From the NCBI GenBank assembly GCA_052148775.1, contig JBKQHM010000221.1:1-35824 (forward strand): 35,824 nt of DNA. Direction: 5' to 3'. The notes under the pieces are model-generated. The model saw only the letters and a list, made by a program, of their open reading frames with translations, had not been told where the DNA came from and searched no databases. How positions within the stretch are numbered: the stretch's first letter is position 1; each line of letters starts with the position of its first letter. A program made the translations under genes and the position numbers. The DNA is from CAVZRC01 sp052148775 (GTDB lineage: Bacteria > Planctomycetota > Planctomycetia > Isosphaerales > Isosphaeraceae). Below, one piece after another: positions 1 through 8,784 of this stretch.

Positions 1-66
1 TCTTGGACGAACCCGCCGAGCCCGAAACAAACGGGCGAAAAACCCAGGAATCTCGGGACTGAAGAC

Positions 67-95
67 TTGACTCTCAGACAAGACAAGCGTATCAT
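67..95 (+). promoter_or_regulatory. sigma70-type promoter of the integrase operon
   Basis: TTGACT at 67-72 and TATCAT at 90-95 are separated by exactly 17 bases, a near-consensus vegetative promoter. Transcription would start near 102, giving a leader of about 100 bases before the ATG at 200. It probably drives the three closely packed genes that end with the recombinase. Confidence 0.65.
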
Positions 96-102
96 ACTTA
101 TG

Positions 103-125
103 TCGAGTCGAGACGTTCGACTCGA
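103..125 (+). promoter_or_regulatory. perfect 8-bp dyad at the start of the integrase-operon leader
   Basis: TCGAGTCG (103-110) and CGACTCGA (118-125) are perfect inverted copies around a 7-base spacer. The dyad begins right after the -10 box, so it covers the predicted start of transcription. It could be an operator, for example for the XRE regulator encoded just downstream, or an RNA hairpin. The position favours an operator, but no binding evidence is available. Confidence 0.45.
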
Positions 126-135
126 AAACGAAAGT

Positions 136-168
136 GGTCCCGTGAGTGCGGCTAACACCCACGGGACC
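136..168 (+). promoter_or_regulatory. 9-bp leader hairpin
   Basis: GGTCCCGTG (136-144) pairs perfectly with CACGGGACC (160-168) around a 15-base loop. It ends about 30 bases before the first start codon and has no T-tract, so it does not look like a standard terminator. It may control translation or RNA stability of the operon. Confidence 0.4.
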
Positions 169-199
169 GAGGCAAGAGGCTTCAGAGGAGCCCCCCGCC

Positions 200-547
200 A
201 TGACAACCATCTTCGATTCCGCCGCCTCCGTCAAGTCTGACCGCCCGTTCGGAACCCTGCCCCCCCGCGAGCGCCGCATGCCTTACACGGCGCAGGATCT
301 TCGGGACGCTGCCCAGATCTTCGGCGACGCCGAAGCGGACCGCCTCCTTGAAGAGCGAGCCCAAGAGGCCGCATGGTCTGACCAGTTCAACGGCAGCTTC
401 CCCGAGACCGGTCATTGCCTGTTGTGTGGCGACCGCTGCGATGACCTGACCTTCCAAGGTCTTTGCGACCGCTGTGATGACCTGGCGATAGACGCCACGA
501 TTGCCGGTCAAAATGCCCGCGCCGGACTCGGCTATCAGGTTTTCTGA
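200..547 (+). CDS. small Cys-rich (zinc-ribbon-like) protein of the integrated element
   Basis: A 115-residue protein of unknown function. The ATG at 200 is preferred over the upstream start at 146 because GAGGAG precedes it and the upstream start lies inside the leader hairpin. The C-terminal third holds CLLCGDRC followed about a dozen residues later by CDRC, a CxxC...CxxC pattern that suggests a zinc-binding knuckle. The middle (YTAQDLRDAAQIFGDAEADRL) looks helical and acidic. It is the first gene of the unit that continues with the XRE regulator and the recombinase, so a role in control or excision of the element is possible, but this is inferred only from position. No known family was recognised. 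Confidence 0.65.
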   Translation: MTTIFDSAASVKSDRPFGTLPPRERRMPYTAQDLRDAAQIFGDAEADRLLEERAQEAAWSDQFNGSFPETGHCLLCGDRCDDLTFQGLCDRCDDLAIDATIAGQNARAGLGYQVF

Positions 548-600
548 GGATCGACCCGAGGGGCAAGGACGCCCCGCATTCCACTGGATAGAGGCGACCC

Positions 601-810
601 ATGATCGGCGAGCGATTGAGACAATCGATTCAAGAAGGCAGTCTCTCGCAAGCCGAGCTGGCCCGAGGGACCGGTCTGAGCGAAGGACAAATCTCACGAT
701 TCTTGAGCGGGGAGCGCGGTCTCTCTCTGGAGTCGATCGACAAGTTGCTGGACGTCTTGGAGCTGGAGATCGTGATCAGGCCCCGCCGCAAGGCGAGAAA
801 GGACGGTTGA
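601..810 (+). CDS. XRE/Cro-family helix-turn-helix regulator
   Basis: A 69-residue protein that is essentially one helix-turn-helix domain. SQAELARGTGLSEGQISRFL, at about residues 15-34, has the typical Cro/C1 helix-turn-recognition-helix arrangement, followed by SGERGLSLESIDKLLDVLEL, the usual helix 4-5 segment. The ATG at 601 follows AGAGGCGACCC. The stop codon lies 2 bases before the recombinase ATG at 813, so the two are very probably co-transcribed and translationally coupled. Small regulators of this family next to integrases often repress integrase transcription or control excision; the dyad at 103-125 is a candidate target. That link is inferred. Confidence 0.85.
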   Translation: MIGERLRQSIQEGSLSQAELARGTGLSEGQISRFLSGERGLSLESIDKLLDVLELEIVIRPRRKARKDG

Positions 811-812
811 CC

Positions 813-2183
<1,371 letters not shown>

Positions 2184-2470
2184 CCTAATCCTTCCTCCTG
2201 CTATTACTTAAGCTTCATCTCTCATCTCTAAGCTTGTAAACCTATCCATCAGCTCTGTCGGTAATAGGGGCTGACGCCCGAACGCTATGAGTCCGCCTCC
2301 ATTCGCGGGCTCAAGCGGTTGGTCAGGTGCGCCGCAGGCCGGGTTGATCGGCGCGTCTGGTTAGGCGACTGGCATGGCGGACCGATCCTGCTCCAGGTTA
2401 TGCTGAGGGCGTACTCTGGCGCTCTTGTGTTGAGATATCTCGTGGAACTCCGGCTACCGCGGCACATGTC

Positions 2471-2890
2471 ATGCAAGCACCTGGCGCGAGTGTAGTGAAG
2501 GTCTCGACAACGATTGTGTTGGCGGAAGACGACGCCGACCTGCGAGCGTTGTACGCCGCGTGCCTGCGCAATGAGGGACACGTCGTCCTGGAAGCGTGCG
2601 ACGGGGGGGAGGCCATCGCCCTGGTCACCAAGCATTCGCCGAGCCTCTTGCTGCTCGACATCTGGATGCCCACCCTCAATGGCCTGGAAGTCCTGGAGCA
2701 TCTGGGGCGGACCTCGGAGGCCATCGGCCTGAAAGTGATCCTGCTCTCCAACCTCAGTGACGCCGATACGCGGCTGGAAGGTTTTGCCCTGGGCGTCGAT
2801 GACTACTGGACCAAGGACCTCTCGCTCATGGATCTCTGCACGCGGATTCAGGAGCTCATGAACCTGTCGACGATCCCGCCGCGGCCGTGA
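2471..2890 (+). CDS. single-domain response regulator (CheY-like receiver)
   Basis: A 139-residue stand-alone receiver domain. The acidic pocket E19-D20-D21 (LAEDD), the phosphorylation site D63 (LLLLDIWMP), S93 (ILLSN) and K115 (WTKD) are in the expected order and spacing, so it should be phosphorylatable. There is no output domain; the protein would act by protein contact or as part of a phosphorelay. The ATG at 2471 lacks a clear ribosome site; GTG at 2495 is an alternative start that keeps the whole domain. No histidine kinase lies next to it. It is the first chromosomal gene right of the integration scar, with folC 148 bases downstream. Confidence 0.88.
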   Translation: MQAPGASVVKVSTTIVLAEDDADLRALYAACLRNEGHVVLEACDGGEAIALVTKHSPSLLLLDIWMPTLNGLEVLEHLGRTSEAIGLKVILLSNLSDADTRLEGFALGVDDYWTKDLSLMDLCTRIQELMNLSTIPPRP

Positions 2891-2932
2891 GGCTTAGTCG
2901 TCGGGCCGGTACCAGGACCGCTCTCGCGGGCG

Positions 2933-2951
2933 AGACTCTCGATCGGAGTCT
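2933..2951 (+). terminator. weak hairpin after the response regulator
   Basis: AGACTC (2933-2938) and GAGTCT (2946-2951) form a 6-bp hairpin about 45 bases after the receiver gene. The only T-rich run is about 30 bases further on, so termination here is uncertain. Confidence 0.25.
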
Positions 2952-3038
2952 GCTCTCGAAGCGGATAGTGCCCGGCCTTCCCTTTTTATTGTAGAGCCGC
3001 GCCATCGACCCCAAGGAGTCGAACACGAATCACCCGCC

Positions 3039-4433
3039 ATGACGTCCGACTATCAAGAACGCCTCGACTACCTTCACAACCGCCTGAATTACGAATGGCA
3101 GGGCATGCCCAGGGGCCCTGCCGATCTGACGCTCGGGCGGATGCGTCGCCTGCTCAAACGGCTGGGCGACCCGCAAGCCGGGCTGCCGATCATCCATATC
3201 GCGGGGACCAAGGGGAAGGGATCGACGGCGGCGATGGTCGCCGCGGCGCTGACGTCTTCGGGCCTGCGCACCGGCCTCTATTGCTCGCCCCACTTGCATC
3301 AACTGGAAGAACGGTTCACCATCGACGGCCAGCCAGCCTTCGGGGCCGAGCTGGTTGGGCTCGTCGACGACGTGAGGGAGGCCGACGAGCGTCTCGAGCT
3401 CGAAGACGCGCTCCGCGGCGAACGTCACTCCACGTTCTTCGAGCTCACCACGGCCATGGGCCTGCTCCATTTCGCCCGGCGGGGCGTCGAGGCGGTCGTG
3501 CTCGAGGTCGGAATGGGGGGCCGGCTCGACTCGACGAACGTCGTGCACCCCGTGCTCTCGATCATTACCAGCATCTCGTTCGATCACACGCGACAACTGG
3601 GCAACACGCTCGGCCTGATCGCGACGGAGAAGGCCGGCATCCTCAAGCGCGGGCGCCCGGCGGTCAGCGGGGTGGATGGCGGCGAGGCGCAGCAATCGAT
3701 CCACACGGTGGCCTCCCGTCGGCGTTGTCGCCTCCGCGAGCTGGGCACCGACTTCGGGTTCAAGCTCATTCCCCCCGAACTCCCGTTGGTTCGTCCAACG
3801 GCGTGCCGCGTCGCGGTACGGACGTGGCGGACCGATTGGGGGTGCTTCACCCTCCCGCTGCTCGGGCCGCACCAGGGGCATAACGCGGCGGTCGCACTGG
3901 CCGGGCTCGATGTTCTTGCCGAGGAGCGGCCGGACCTGGCAGTTTCTCGCAACGATGTGGTCCGAGGGTTCGCCGGCCTGAAGTGGCCGGCCCGGGTCGA
4001 GATCCTCGGCCAACGACCCTGCCTTGTCATCGACGGGGCGCACAACGCGGCCTCGGCCATCGCCCTGTCCGAGACCCTGCGCACTTGCTTCCCCCAGACC
4101 CGGCGGACCCTGGTCTTCGGCACGACTCGCGAGAAAGATCTCCAGGGCCAGCTCCTTGCGCTGCTACCTTTGTTCGATGAGGTGATCGCCACGCGCTACC
4201 TCGAGAATCCGAGGGCGATGCCTACCGAGACGATCGCGGCCGCCGGGTTGATGCTGACCGGGCAGACGATCCGGACCACCGAGGATCCGGCGGAAGCCCT
4301 GGAACTCGCCCGGCGACTGACGGCCCCCGACGAACTCATCTGCGTCACGGGTTCGTTATTCCTCGCCGCCGAGGTCCGCGCCATCATCCTGCGGCATCAG
4401 GCCACGCGGATTGTCGGAGGCGTCGTGCTTTGA
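3039..4433 (+). CDS. folC: bifunctional folylpolyglutamate synthase / dihydrofolate synthase
   Basis: A 464-residue Mur-ligase-family enzyme that adds glutamate to dihydropteroate and/or folates using ATP, in the cytoplasmic folate pathway. The N-terminal P-loop GTKGKGST (residues 56-63) and the flanking IHIAG and GLYCSPHL are FolC hallmarks; EVGMGGRLDSTNVV and ITSISFDHTRQLGNTL are the central-domain magnesium and substrate motifs; IDGAHNAASA marks the start of the C-terminal domain. Length is slightly above the usual 420-440. The ATG at 3039 has AAGGAG at 3013-3018, rather far upstream. DUF423 follows after 82 bases on the same strand. Whether it makes dihydrofolate, polyglutamates or both cannot be read from sequence. 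Confidence 0.93.
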   Translation: MTSDYQERLDYLHNRLNYEWQGMPRGPADLTLGRMRRLLKRLGDPQAGLPIIHIAGTKGKGSTAAMVAAALTSSGLRTGLYCSPHLHQLEERFTIDGQPAFGAELVGLVDDVREADERLELEDALRGERHSTFFELTTAMGLLHFARRGVEAVVLEVGMGGRLDSTNVVHPVLSIITSISFDHTRQLGNTLGLIATEKAGILKRGRPAVSGVDGGEAQQSIHTVASRRRCRLRELGTDFGFKLIPPELPLVRPTACRVAVRTWRTDWGCFTLPLLGPHQGHNAAVALAGLDVLAEERPDLAVSRNDVVRGFAGLKWPARVEILGQRPCLVIDGAHNAASAIALSETLRTCFPQTRRTLVFGTTREKDLQGQLLALLPLFDEVIATRYLENPRAMPTETIAAAGLMLTGQTIRTTEDPAEALELARRLTAPDELICVTGSLFLAAEVRAIILRHQATRIVGGVVL

Positions 4434-4515
4434 TGTTCCGAACGCTCGCCGGTTGAATCGTCAGGAACGCTGGTTTCATTCGCTCCAGGGACGCCGAGTC
4501 GGAAGGGACGTACAA

Positions 4516-4947
4516 ATGATGAGTGCAGCATTCTGGATCAGGATCGGCGCGATATTGGGCTTCCTGGCCGTGACGATGGGGGCCTTCGGGGCCCATGGCC
4601 TGGAGGAGAGATTCCAGTCGTTGGGCGGTCAGACGGGCGGGATGTCTGCCGAGCGACTCAAGGCCACCTTCAATACGGCTGCGCAGTATATGTATTGCGC
4701 CCTGGCGATACTCGCGGTGGGCGTGCTCGCGGCGACCGGCCGCGATGGGGCTGCTCTCCAGGTTTCGGGCTGGTCGTTCTTGCTGGGCACCTTGATCTTT
4801 TCGGGGAGTCTCTACGTCCTCTCGACTTCCGGCATCCGATGGCTCGGCGCCATCACCCCGATCGGCGGCGTCGCCATGCTCGTGGGCTGGATCGCGCTGG
4901 CGATCGCCGCCGGAACCGCAGCCAAGGCACCGATCGGACTCGGCTGA
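4516..4947 (+). CDS. DUF423 family small integral membrane protein
   Basis: A 143-residue protein with four hydrophobic segments, at about residues 7-25, 55-75, 82-103 and 112-133. The GAFGAHGLEE motif near residue 23, followed by an F-x-T-A-x-x-Y-x-x-x-H/C-type segment (FNTAAQYMYCALA), is typical of DUF423 (YgdD/YwdK-like) proteins of unknown function in the inner membrane. The start ATG at 4516 follows GGAAGGGACGTACAA; ATG at 4519 is one codon later. The segment LGGQTGGMSAERLKA looks like a small insertion between the first two helices. It may be co-transcribed with folC. Confidence 0.85.
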   Translation: MMSAAFWIRIGAILGFLAVTMGAFGAHGLEERFQSLGGQTGGMSAERLKATFNTAAQYMYCALAILAVGVLAATGRDGAALQVSGWSFLLGTLIFSGSLYVLSTSGIRWLGAITPIGGVAMLVGWIALAIAAGTAAKAPIGLG

Positions 4948-5057
4948 CGCGGCTCCTTGCCGAGAGAATTCGATAGGCCAAACGATCGAAACCGGCTAGA
5001 CTGGGCCGATGTTAGGGTAGCGTCAAGATCCCGGTTCGAGCGCGAAGGAGGTGCGTC

Positions 5058-5774
5058 GTGAGGCCCGATCCCAAGATCAGCCCGAAGTTCGTCGTCGCCG
5101 TCGTCGAACAAGCCAGGGTCATCGCGGCGGAAGAGGCTACCCTCCAAAGCCCGTCCCGACTTGGCATGGTTGTCGTCCTCGCCGGCGCGATCCTGATCGG
5201 CTGGGGCGTGATGCGGAGCACCTGGGCCCAGGATGTTCCCAAGCCCACAGTCCCGCAGGCTTCACCGACCGCCCGTCCGGCTCCGGAACCGTTGCAAGCC
5301 ATAGATCCTGCGCCCGTACCAAGCCCCGAGCCTTCGAAGGCAGTGGCATTCCCGTTCGACCGTCCGCCCTCGCCGGTTCCCCTCCCGGTCGCCGAATTGC
5401 CTCCCGCAGACCCGGCGCCGCTGGCCAACGACAACGACGATCCCGAAAAGAAGGCACAGGCATTCGTCGAGCAGAACCGGAAGGTGGCCGAGAGCCAGCT
5501 CAAGAGCCTGAAGGAAGAAGAGCAGAAGCTGCGTGCCCGCCTCCAGAAAGTCGAGGGAGGCATCAAGCGCTGGGAGTCGCTGCTGACGGCGCTCGAGAAG
5601 AGCTCGGCCGCCTCGCCACCCAAGGGTCTGACCTTGACAGATCCTCGTACGACCGGGTCGAGTAACCCGCATGCCCTCCATTCGTCTCCGCCGGAGAGCC
5701 CGGTCGAACTGCCAGGGGGTTCGCCGACCGACCTCACCCCGATCACGGAGCCGGCTAAGCCAAGCCCGCGGTGA
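5058..5774 (+). CDS. membrane-anchored Pro-rich / coiled-coil protein, function unknown
   Basis: A 238-residue protein starting with GTG at 5058, preceded by the strong site AAGGAGG. A short cytoplasmic N-terminus is followed by one hydrophobic segment (RLGMVVVLAGAILIGWGVM, about residues 34-52). Next come about 85 residues rich in Pro, Ala and Glu, then a charged heptad-like coiled coil at about residues 130-180 (containing ESQLKSLKEEEQKLRARLQK) and a Pro/Ser-rich tail. The layout suggests an envelope protein anchored once in the inner membrane with an extended periplasmic linker and an oligomerising coil. No catalytic motif or known family was recognised. It is convergent with the ABC ATPase gene, 33 bases apart. 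Confidence 0.75.
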   Translation: MRPDPKISPKFVVAVVEQARVIAAEEATLQSPSRLGMVVVLAGAILIGWGVMRSTWAQDVPKPTVPQASPTARPAPEPLQAIDPAPVPSPEPSKAVAFPFDRPPSPVPLPVAELPPADPAPLANDNDDPEKKAQAFVEQNRKVAESQLKSLKEEEQKLRARLQKVEGGIKRWESLLTALEKSSAASPPKGLTLTDPRTTGSSNPHALHSSPPESPVELPGGSPTDLTPITEPAKPSPR

Positions 5775-5807
5775 CGACCGATCGGGAATGATCCAGTAGG
5801 GCTGGGC

Positions 5808-6560
5808 TCACGCCGCCATGACGGTGGACAACAGGACGCGAGTCGCTTCCTCGCGCGGGTCCTCGAAGATCTGATCCGGGGCGCCGGATTCGATCACCCG
5901 GCCATCGCCGAAGACATGGACCGTCTGTGCGACACGGCGGGCGAACTGCATGGCATGCGTCACGACGATCATGGTCAGCCCGTCGCCAGCCAGGTCGGAG
6001 ATGACGGCGAGCACCTCGGCCGTCATCCTCGGGTCGAGCGCGCTGGTCGGCTCGTCGAAGAGGATGGCGCGCGGCTCCATGGCCAGGGCGCGCGCGATCG
6101 CGACCCGCTGCTGCTGTCCACCGGAGAGCTGCCTGGGAAATGCGTGGAGGCGGTCCGACAGGCCGACCCGGTCCAGCAGTCGTCTCGCCCGCTCCTCGGC
6201 CACGCCGCGTGCCAGGCCCAGGACATAGACCGGCCCCTCCATGACGTTCTCGAGCGCCGTGCGATGCGGGAACAGGTTGAAGCTCTGGAACACCATCCCC
6301 AACCGCCGACAGACCTGCCGATGAATCCGTTGCCATTCCGCCGGGCGTGTGATCCCATCGGCGGCGAATCGCAGGCCGTCGATCGTCACCAGGCCGGATT
6401 GGAAACGCTCGAGGCCATTGAGGCAACGGAGAAACGTGCTCTTGCCGCTGCCCGAGGGCCCGATGATGGCGGCTACCTCGCCCTGGGCCACGGACAGGCT
6501 CACGCCGCGGAGGATCTCGATCGCTCCGTGCCGCTTGAACAGATCAATGACTTCGATCAT
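5808..6560 (-). CDS. polar amino-acid ABC transporter ATP-binding protein (GlnQ/HisP type)
   Basis: A 250-residue ATPase that powers uptake through the adjacent permease. Walker A GPSGSGKST is at residues 34-42, the Q-loop is GMVFQSFNLFPH, the signature is LSGGQQQR, Walker B is AILFDEPTSALDP, and the H-loop is VVTHAM. FNLFPHRTALENV is typical of the polar amino-acid uptake family. The ATG at 6560 follows AAAGGAGG and overlaps the stop of the binding protein-permease gene by four bases (ATGA), so the two are translationally coupled. The gene ends 33 bases from the convergent coiled-coil gene. The transported substrate cannot be deduced. Confidence 0.95.
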   Translation of the reverse strand: MIEVIDLFKRHGAIEILRGVSLSVAQGEVAAIIGPSGSGKSTFLRCLNGLERFQSGLVTIDGLRFAADGITRPAEWQRIHRQVCRRLGMVFQSFNLFPHRTALENVMEGPVYVLGLARGVAEERARRLLDRVGLSDRLHAFPRQLSGGQQQRVAIARALAMEPRAILFDEPTSALDPRMTAEVLAVISDLAGDGLTMIVVTHAMQFARRVAQTVHVFGDGRVIESGAPDQIFEDPREEATRVLLSTVMAA

Positions 6561-8209
6561 GCTAGTACCCCTCCTTTCATGCCGGTCGCACCGAGTCGGC
6601 GCTCGGACCATCGGGAAAACCACGAAAGCGGAAGGCTCATCAACAGGTAGATCGTGGCCACGGCGACGGCGAACTCGATCGGCGCGCCGGTGCTGTTGCC
6701 CAGGACCGAATACTCCTTGGTCAACTCCGTGAGGGTGACGACGGAGCAGACCGACGTGTCCTTGAATAGCGCGATGAAGTCGTTGGTGACCGGCGGGATC
6801 ACGATCCGCACCGCCTGGGGGACGATCACGCGCCGCAGTGCCATCCACCGCGACATTCCCAGGGCCAGCGCGGCTTCCATCTGGCCGGCCGGGATCGCCT
6901 GGAGCCCCGCGCGGTAGATCTCCGCCTCGTAGGCCGAGTAATTGATCGCCAGCCCGGCGACGCCCGCGACTTCCGGCGGCAGCTTCAGGAGGTAGAAGAG
7001 CACATAGAGTTGGAGCATCAGCGGCGTGCCCCGGATCAACTCGACGTAGCCGGAGAGGATCGGACGAAACGCCACGGGACCGTAGAGACGGCCGATCGCG
7101 ATGAACAACCCCAGGACCATGGCCAGGGGCATCGAGGTCACCGACAACGCGAAGGTCATGATCGCCGCCTGGATGAGCCGCTCCCGGTAACGGAACAGGA
7201 GCGACCAGCCTCCGGATTCGCTACGGCCGGTCACCTGCTCGAGGGGCCCGTCGAACGCCGAGAGCTCGGTCTGCGCCTCCGTCCAGATGCCGTAACGCTC
7301 ATAAAGCCGCCGCAGCTCACCCGAGGCGATCAGTCTTGCCATGCTCGCGTCCAGGGCCTCGCGTAGCGATGCGTCCTGGTTGCTGACATAGATCACGTAA
7401 TACCCGTGCGACTCGAGCGGGCCGACGGATTCGAGGCCCGGGAATCGCTCGCCGTAGAATCGCGCCGCGGGGAGATCCTGGAGGGTCATATCGTACTGAC
7501 CATTATGGACGGCCGTCATGGCGTCGGTGGACCCGTCGAATCGGACAACCTGGACATCCGAGCCTCCCTGCTCGCTCGCGTAGGTTTCGGCGGCCGAGCC
7601 CACCAGCACTCCCACCGTCCATCGGCCTCCACCCGGCCGCGGTCGCCTGACGTCGGCCCAGCTCCGGACCGGGCTGCCCCGAGGGACCATCAGTTGCAAC
7701 TGATAGATGTAATAGGGTCGCGTCGCCAGGTAGTCGCGGGCGCGCCGCGGCGTCCATTCATAGCCGTTGATCACCAGGTCGATCCGGCCGGAGTCCAGCA
7801 CCTGGAGCAGCTTGTCCCATTGCCCTTGCGAAAAGACCGGCTCGGTACCGAGGTCTCGAGCGAGCAGCGCCATCAGCTCGACTTCGAAACCCGTGACACG
7901 GGTCGGCGCTCGAGGATCGGGATAGGCATAAGGACCGCCGCCTTCCATGTCGCTGCCGTAAAGCAACTTGCCCGATTTGCGTATGCGCTCCATCGCATCG
8001 GCGCGTACTGGAGATTCGGTGCTGGCGACGAAGAATACAGCCAGGGACATGGAGATGAGAACAGTGCCCGGAGAGAGGATGGCCCGGGAACTTAGGGATT
8101 CGCCTCGGGAAGACGATGGGCGCGCGCGCTGGGAGTGCGCTTCGGAGGTGTCGCGAGAGGGGTCGGGGTCATCGGCATCGGATTCCGATGCGTCGGAGTT
8201 TTCTTCCAT
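6557..8209 (-). CDS. fused substrate-binding protein and permease of an amino-acid ABC transporter
   Basis: A 550-residue fusion of two transporter parts that are usually separate. A hydrophilic Ser/Asp-rich leader of about 40 residues precedes a hydrophobic signal-like segment ending in VRADA. Residues about 75-315 form a family 3 periplasmic binding domain (containing TGFEVELMALLARDLG, DLVINGYEWTPRRA and VGVLVGSAAETYA). Residues about 325-540 form a HisM/GlnP-type membrane domain with the EAA loop EAALALGMSRWMALRRVIVP. It works with the coupled ATPase downstream. The ATG at 8209 (a TTG sits one codon upstream) makes the gene overlap the HicB-like gene by 41 bases. A shorter start at the internal Met before SLAVFF would remove the overlap but leave a poor signal peptide. 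Confidence 0.9.
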   Translation of the reverse strand: MEENSDASESDADDPDPSRDTSEAHSQRARPSSSRGESLSSRAILSPGTVLISMSLAVFFVASTESPVRADAMERIRKSGKLLYGSDMEGGGPYAYPDPRAPTRVTGFEVELMALLARDLGTEPVFSQGQWDKLLQVLDSGRIDLVINGYEWTPRRARDYLATRPYYIYQLQLMVPRGSPVRSWADVRRPRPGGGRWTVGVLVGSAAETYASEQGGSDVQVVRFDGSTDAMTAVHNGQYDMTLQDLPAARFYGERFPGLESVGPLESHGYYVIYVSNQDASLREALDASMARLIASGELRRLYERYGIWTEAQTELSAFDGPLEQVTGRSESGGWSLLFRYRERLIQAAIMTFALSVTSMPLAMVLGLFIAIGRLYGPVAFRPILSGYVELIRGTPLMLQLYVLFYLLKLPPEVAGVAGLAINYSAYEAEIYRAGLQAIPAGQMEAALALGMSRWMALRRVIVPQAVRIVIPPVTNDFIALFKDTSVCSVVTLTELTKEYSVLGNSTGAPIEFAVAVATIYLLMSLPLSWFSRWSERRLGATGMKGGVLA

Positions 8210-8519
8210 CAAGAGACCTCGTTTTCCTATCGATCGGAATTGTTCCGGTCACTCTCCCGTTCACCTCGGCGAGGATCCTTGGGGCAAGTTCGAGACCGGC
8301 GGTCGGCGGCGGCAAGGGTCTGCCATCGTTCTTGAAGATCTCGATCCACTCTTCCACGATCTGACAGAGGTCGGCATTCACGGCGGTCTCATCATCACCG
8401 TGACAGCAAGGGCCGATGATGCCAGGGCATTCGCCGACAAAGCATTGGTCCTCATCCGACCACTCGATGACTTTCACGTATCGGGCGCTCTCCTTCACGA
8501 CCGAGACTCCAAAGACCAT
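8169..8519 (-). CDS. HicB-like antitoxin-family protein without a visible HicA partner
   Basis: A 116-residue protein. Residues about 12-72 match the HicB/UPF0150 fold: RYVKVIEWSDEDQCFVGECP is the beta-hairpin-like start, then the GDDETAVNADLCQIVEEWIE helix and FKNDGRPLPPP. HicB proteins normally neutralise the HicA mRNA nuclease. No HicA-like gene is visible on either side, so this may be an orphan antitoxin or a domestic regulator or sensor. The 40-residue Arg-rich tail is not part of the usual fold. Its 3' end overlaps the transporter gene by 41 bases in another frame, implying coupling. The ATG at 8519 has only a weak ribosome site. The family call is good; the function is uncertain. Confidence 0.78.
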   Translation of the reverse strand: MVFGVSVVKESARYVKVIEWSDEDQCFVGECPGIIGPCCHGDDETAVNADLCQIVEEWIEIFKNDGRPLPPPTAGLELAPRILAEVNGRVTGTIPIDRKTRSLDGRKLRRIGIRCR

Positions 8520-8592
8520 GCCGGACGATTCAATGATCTCCTCGACCTACCCGGTTGACAAATCGGCTCGGTCCCGGCCTCGAAAGGACTTC

Positions 8593-8657
8593 GTAGGGTG
8601 CTCTGTGAGCACCGATCCCGGGACTTTGTCGGATTCGGTGCTCACAGAGCACCCTAC
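8593..8657. repeat. REP-like perfect 23-bp inverted repeat
   Basis: Two perfect 23-base inverted arms (8593-8615 and 8635-8657) flank a 19-base centre. The left arm starts GTAGGGTGCTCTGTGAGC and the right arm ends GAGCACCCTAC. Each arm is itself palindromic (GGTGCTC, three bases, GAGCACC), so it can fold as one long hairpin or two small ones. It lies between the glycosyltransferase 3' end and the HicB-like gene. The form resembles REP or small non-autonomous mobile elements. Confidence 0.8.
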
Positions 8658-8784
8658 CAACGGTTGTGGCGCATCCGAGTCATACACAGTTGCAATACAT
8701 CATTCGATGTCGCCACGGAAGATTCAAGTGGGATCCGGCGCCGGATTGCCGACAGTGATTGCCGCGCGTTCGGGTCGCATCGGC

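Noticed and set aside
501..812. Extended start of the recombinase gene
   Set aside because: The extension runs through the XRE regulator in another frame; ATG at 813 has a good ribosome site and gives the normal N-terminus.
3030..4192. Long open frames on the strand opposite folC
   Set aside because: They are side effects of high-GC codon use in folC; they have no ribosome site and show low-complexity Arg/Pro/Asp-rich protein.
8592..8658. Reading the perfect inverted repeat as a CRISPR repeat pair or a terminator
   Set aside because: Only two inverted copies exist, there is no direct-repeat array, and no T-tract follows.
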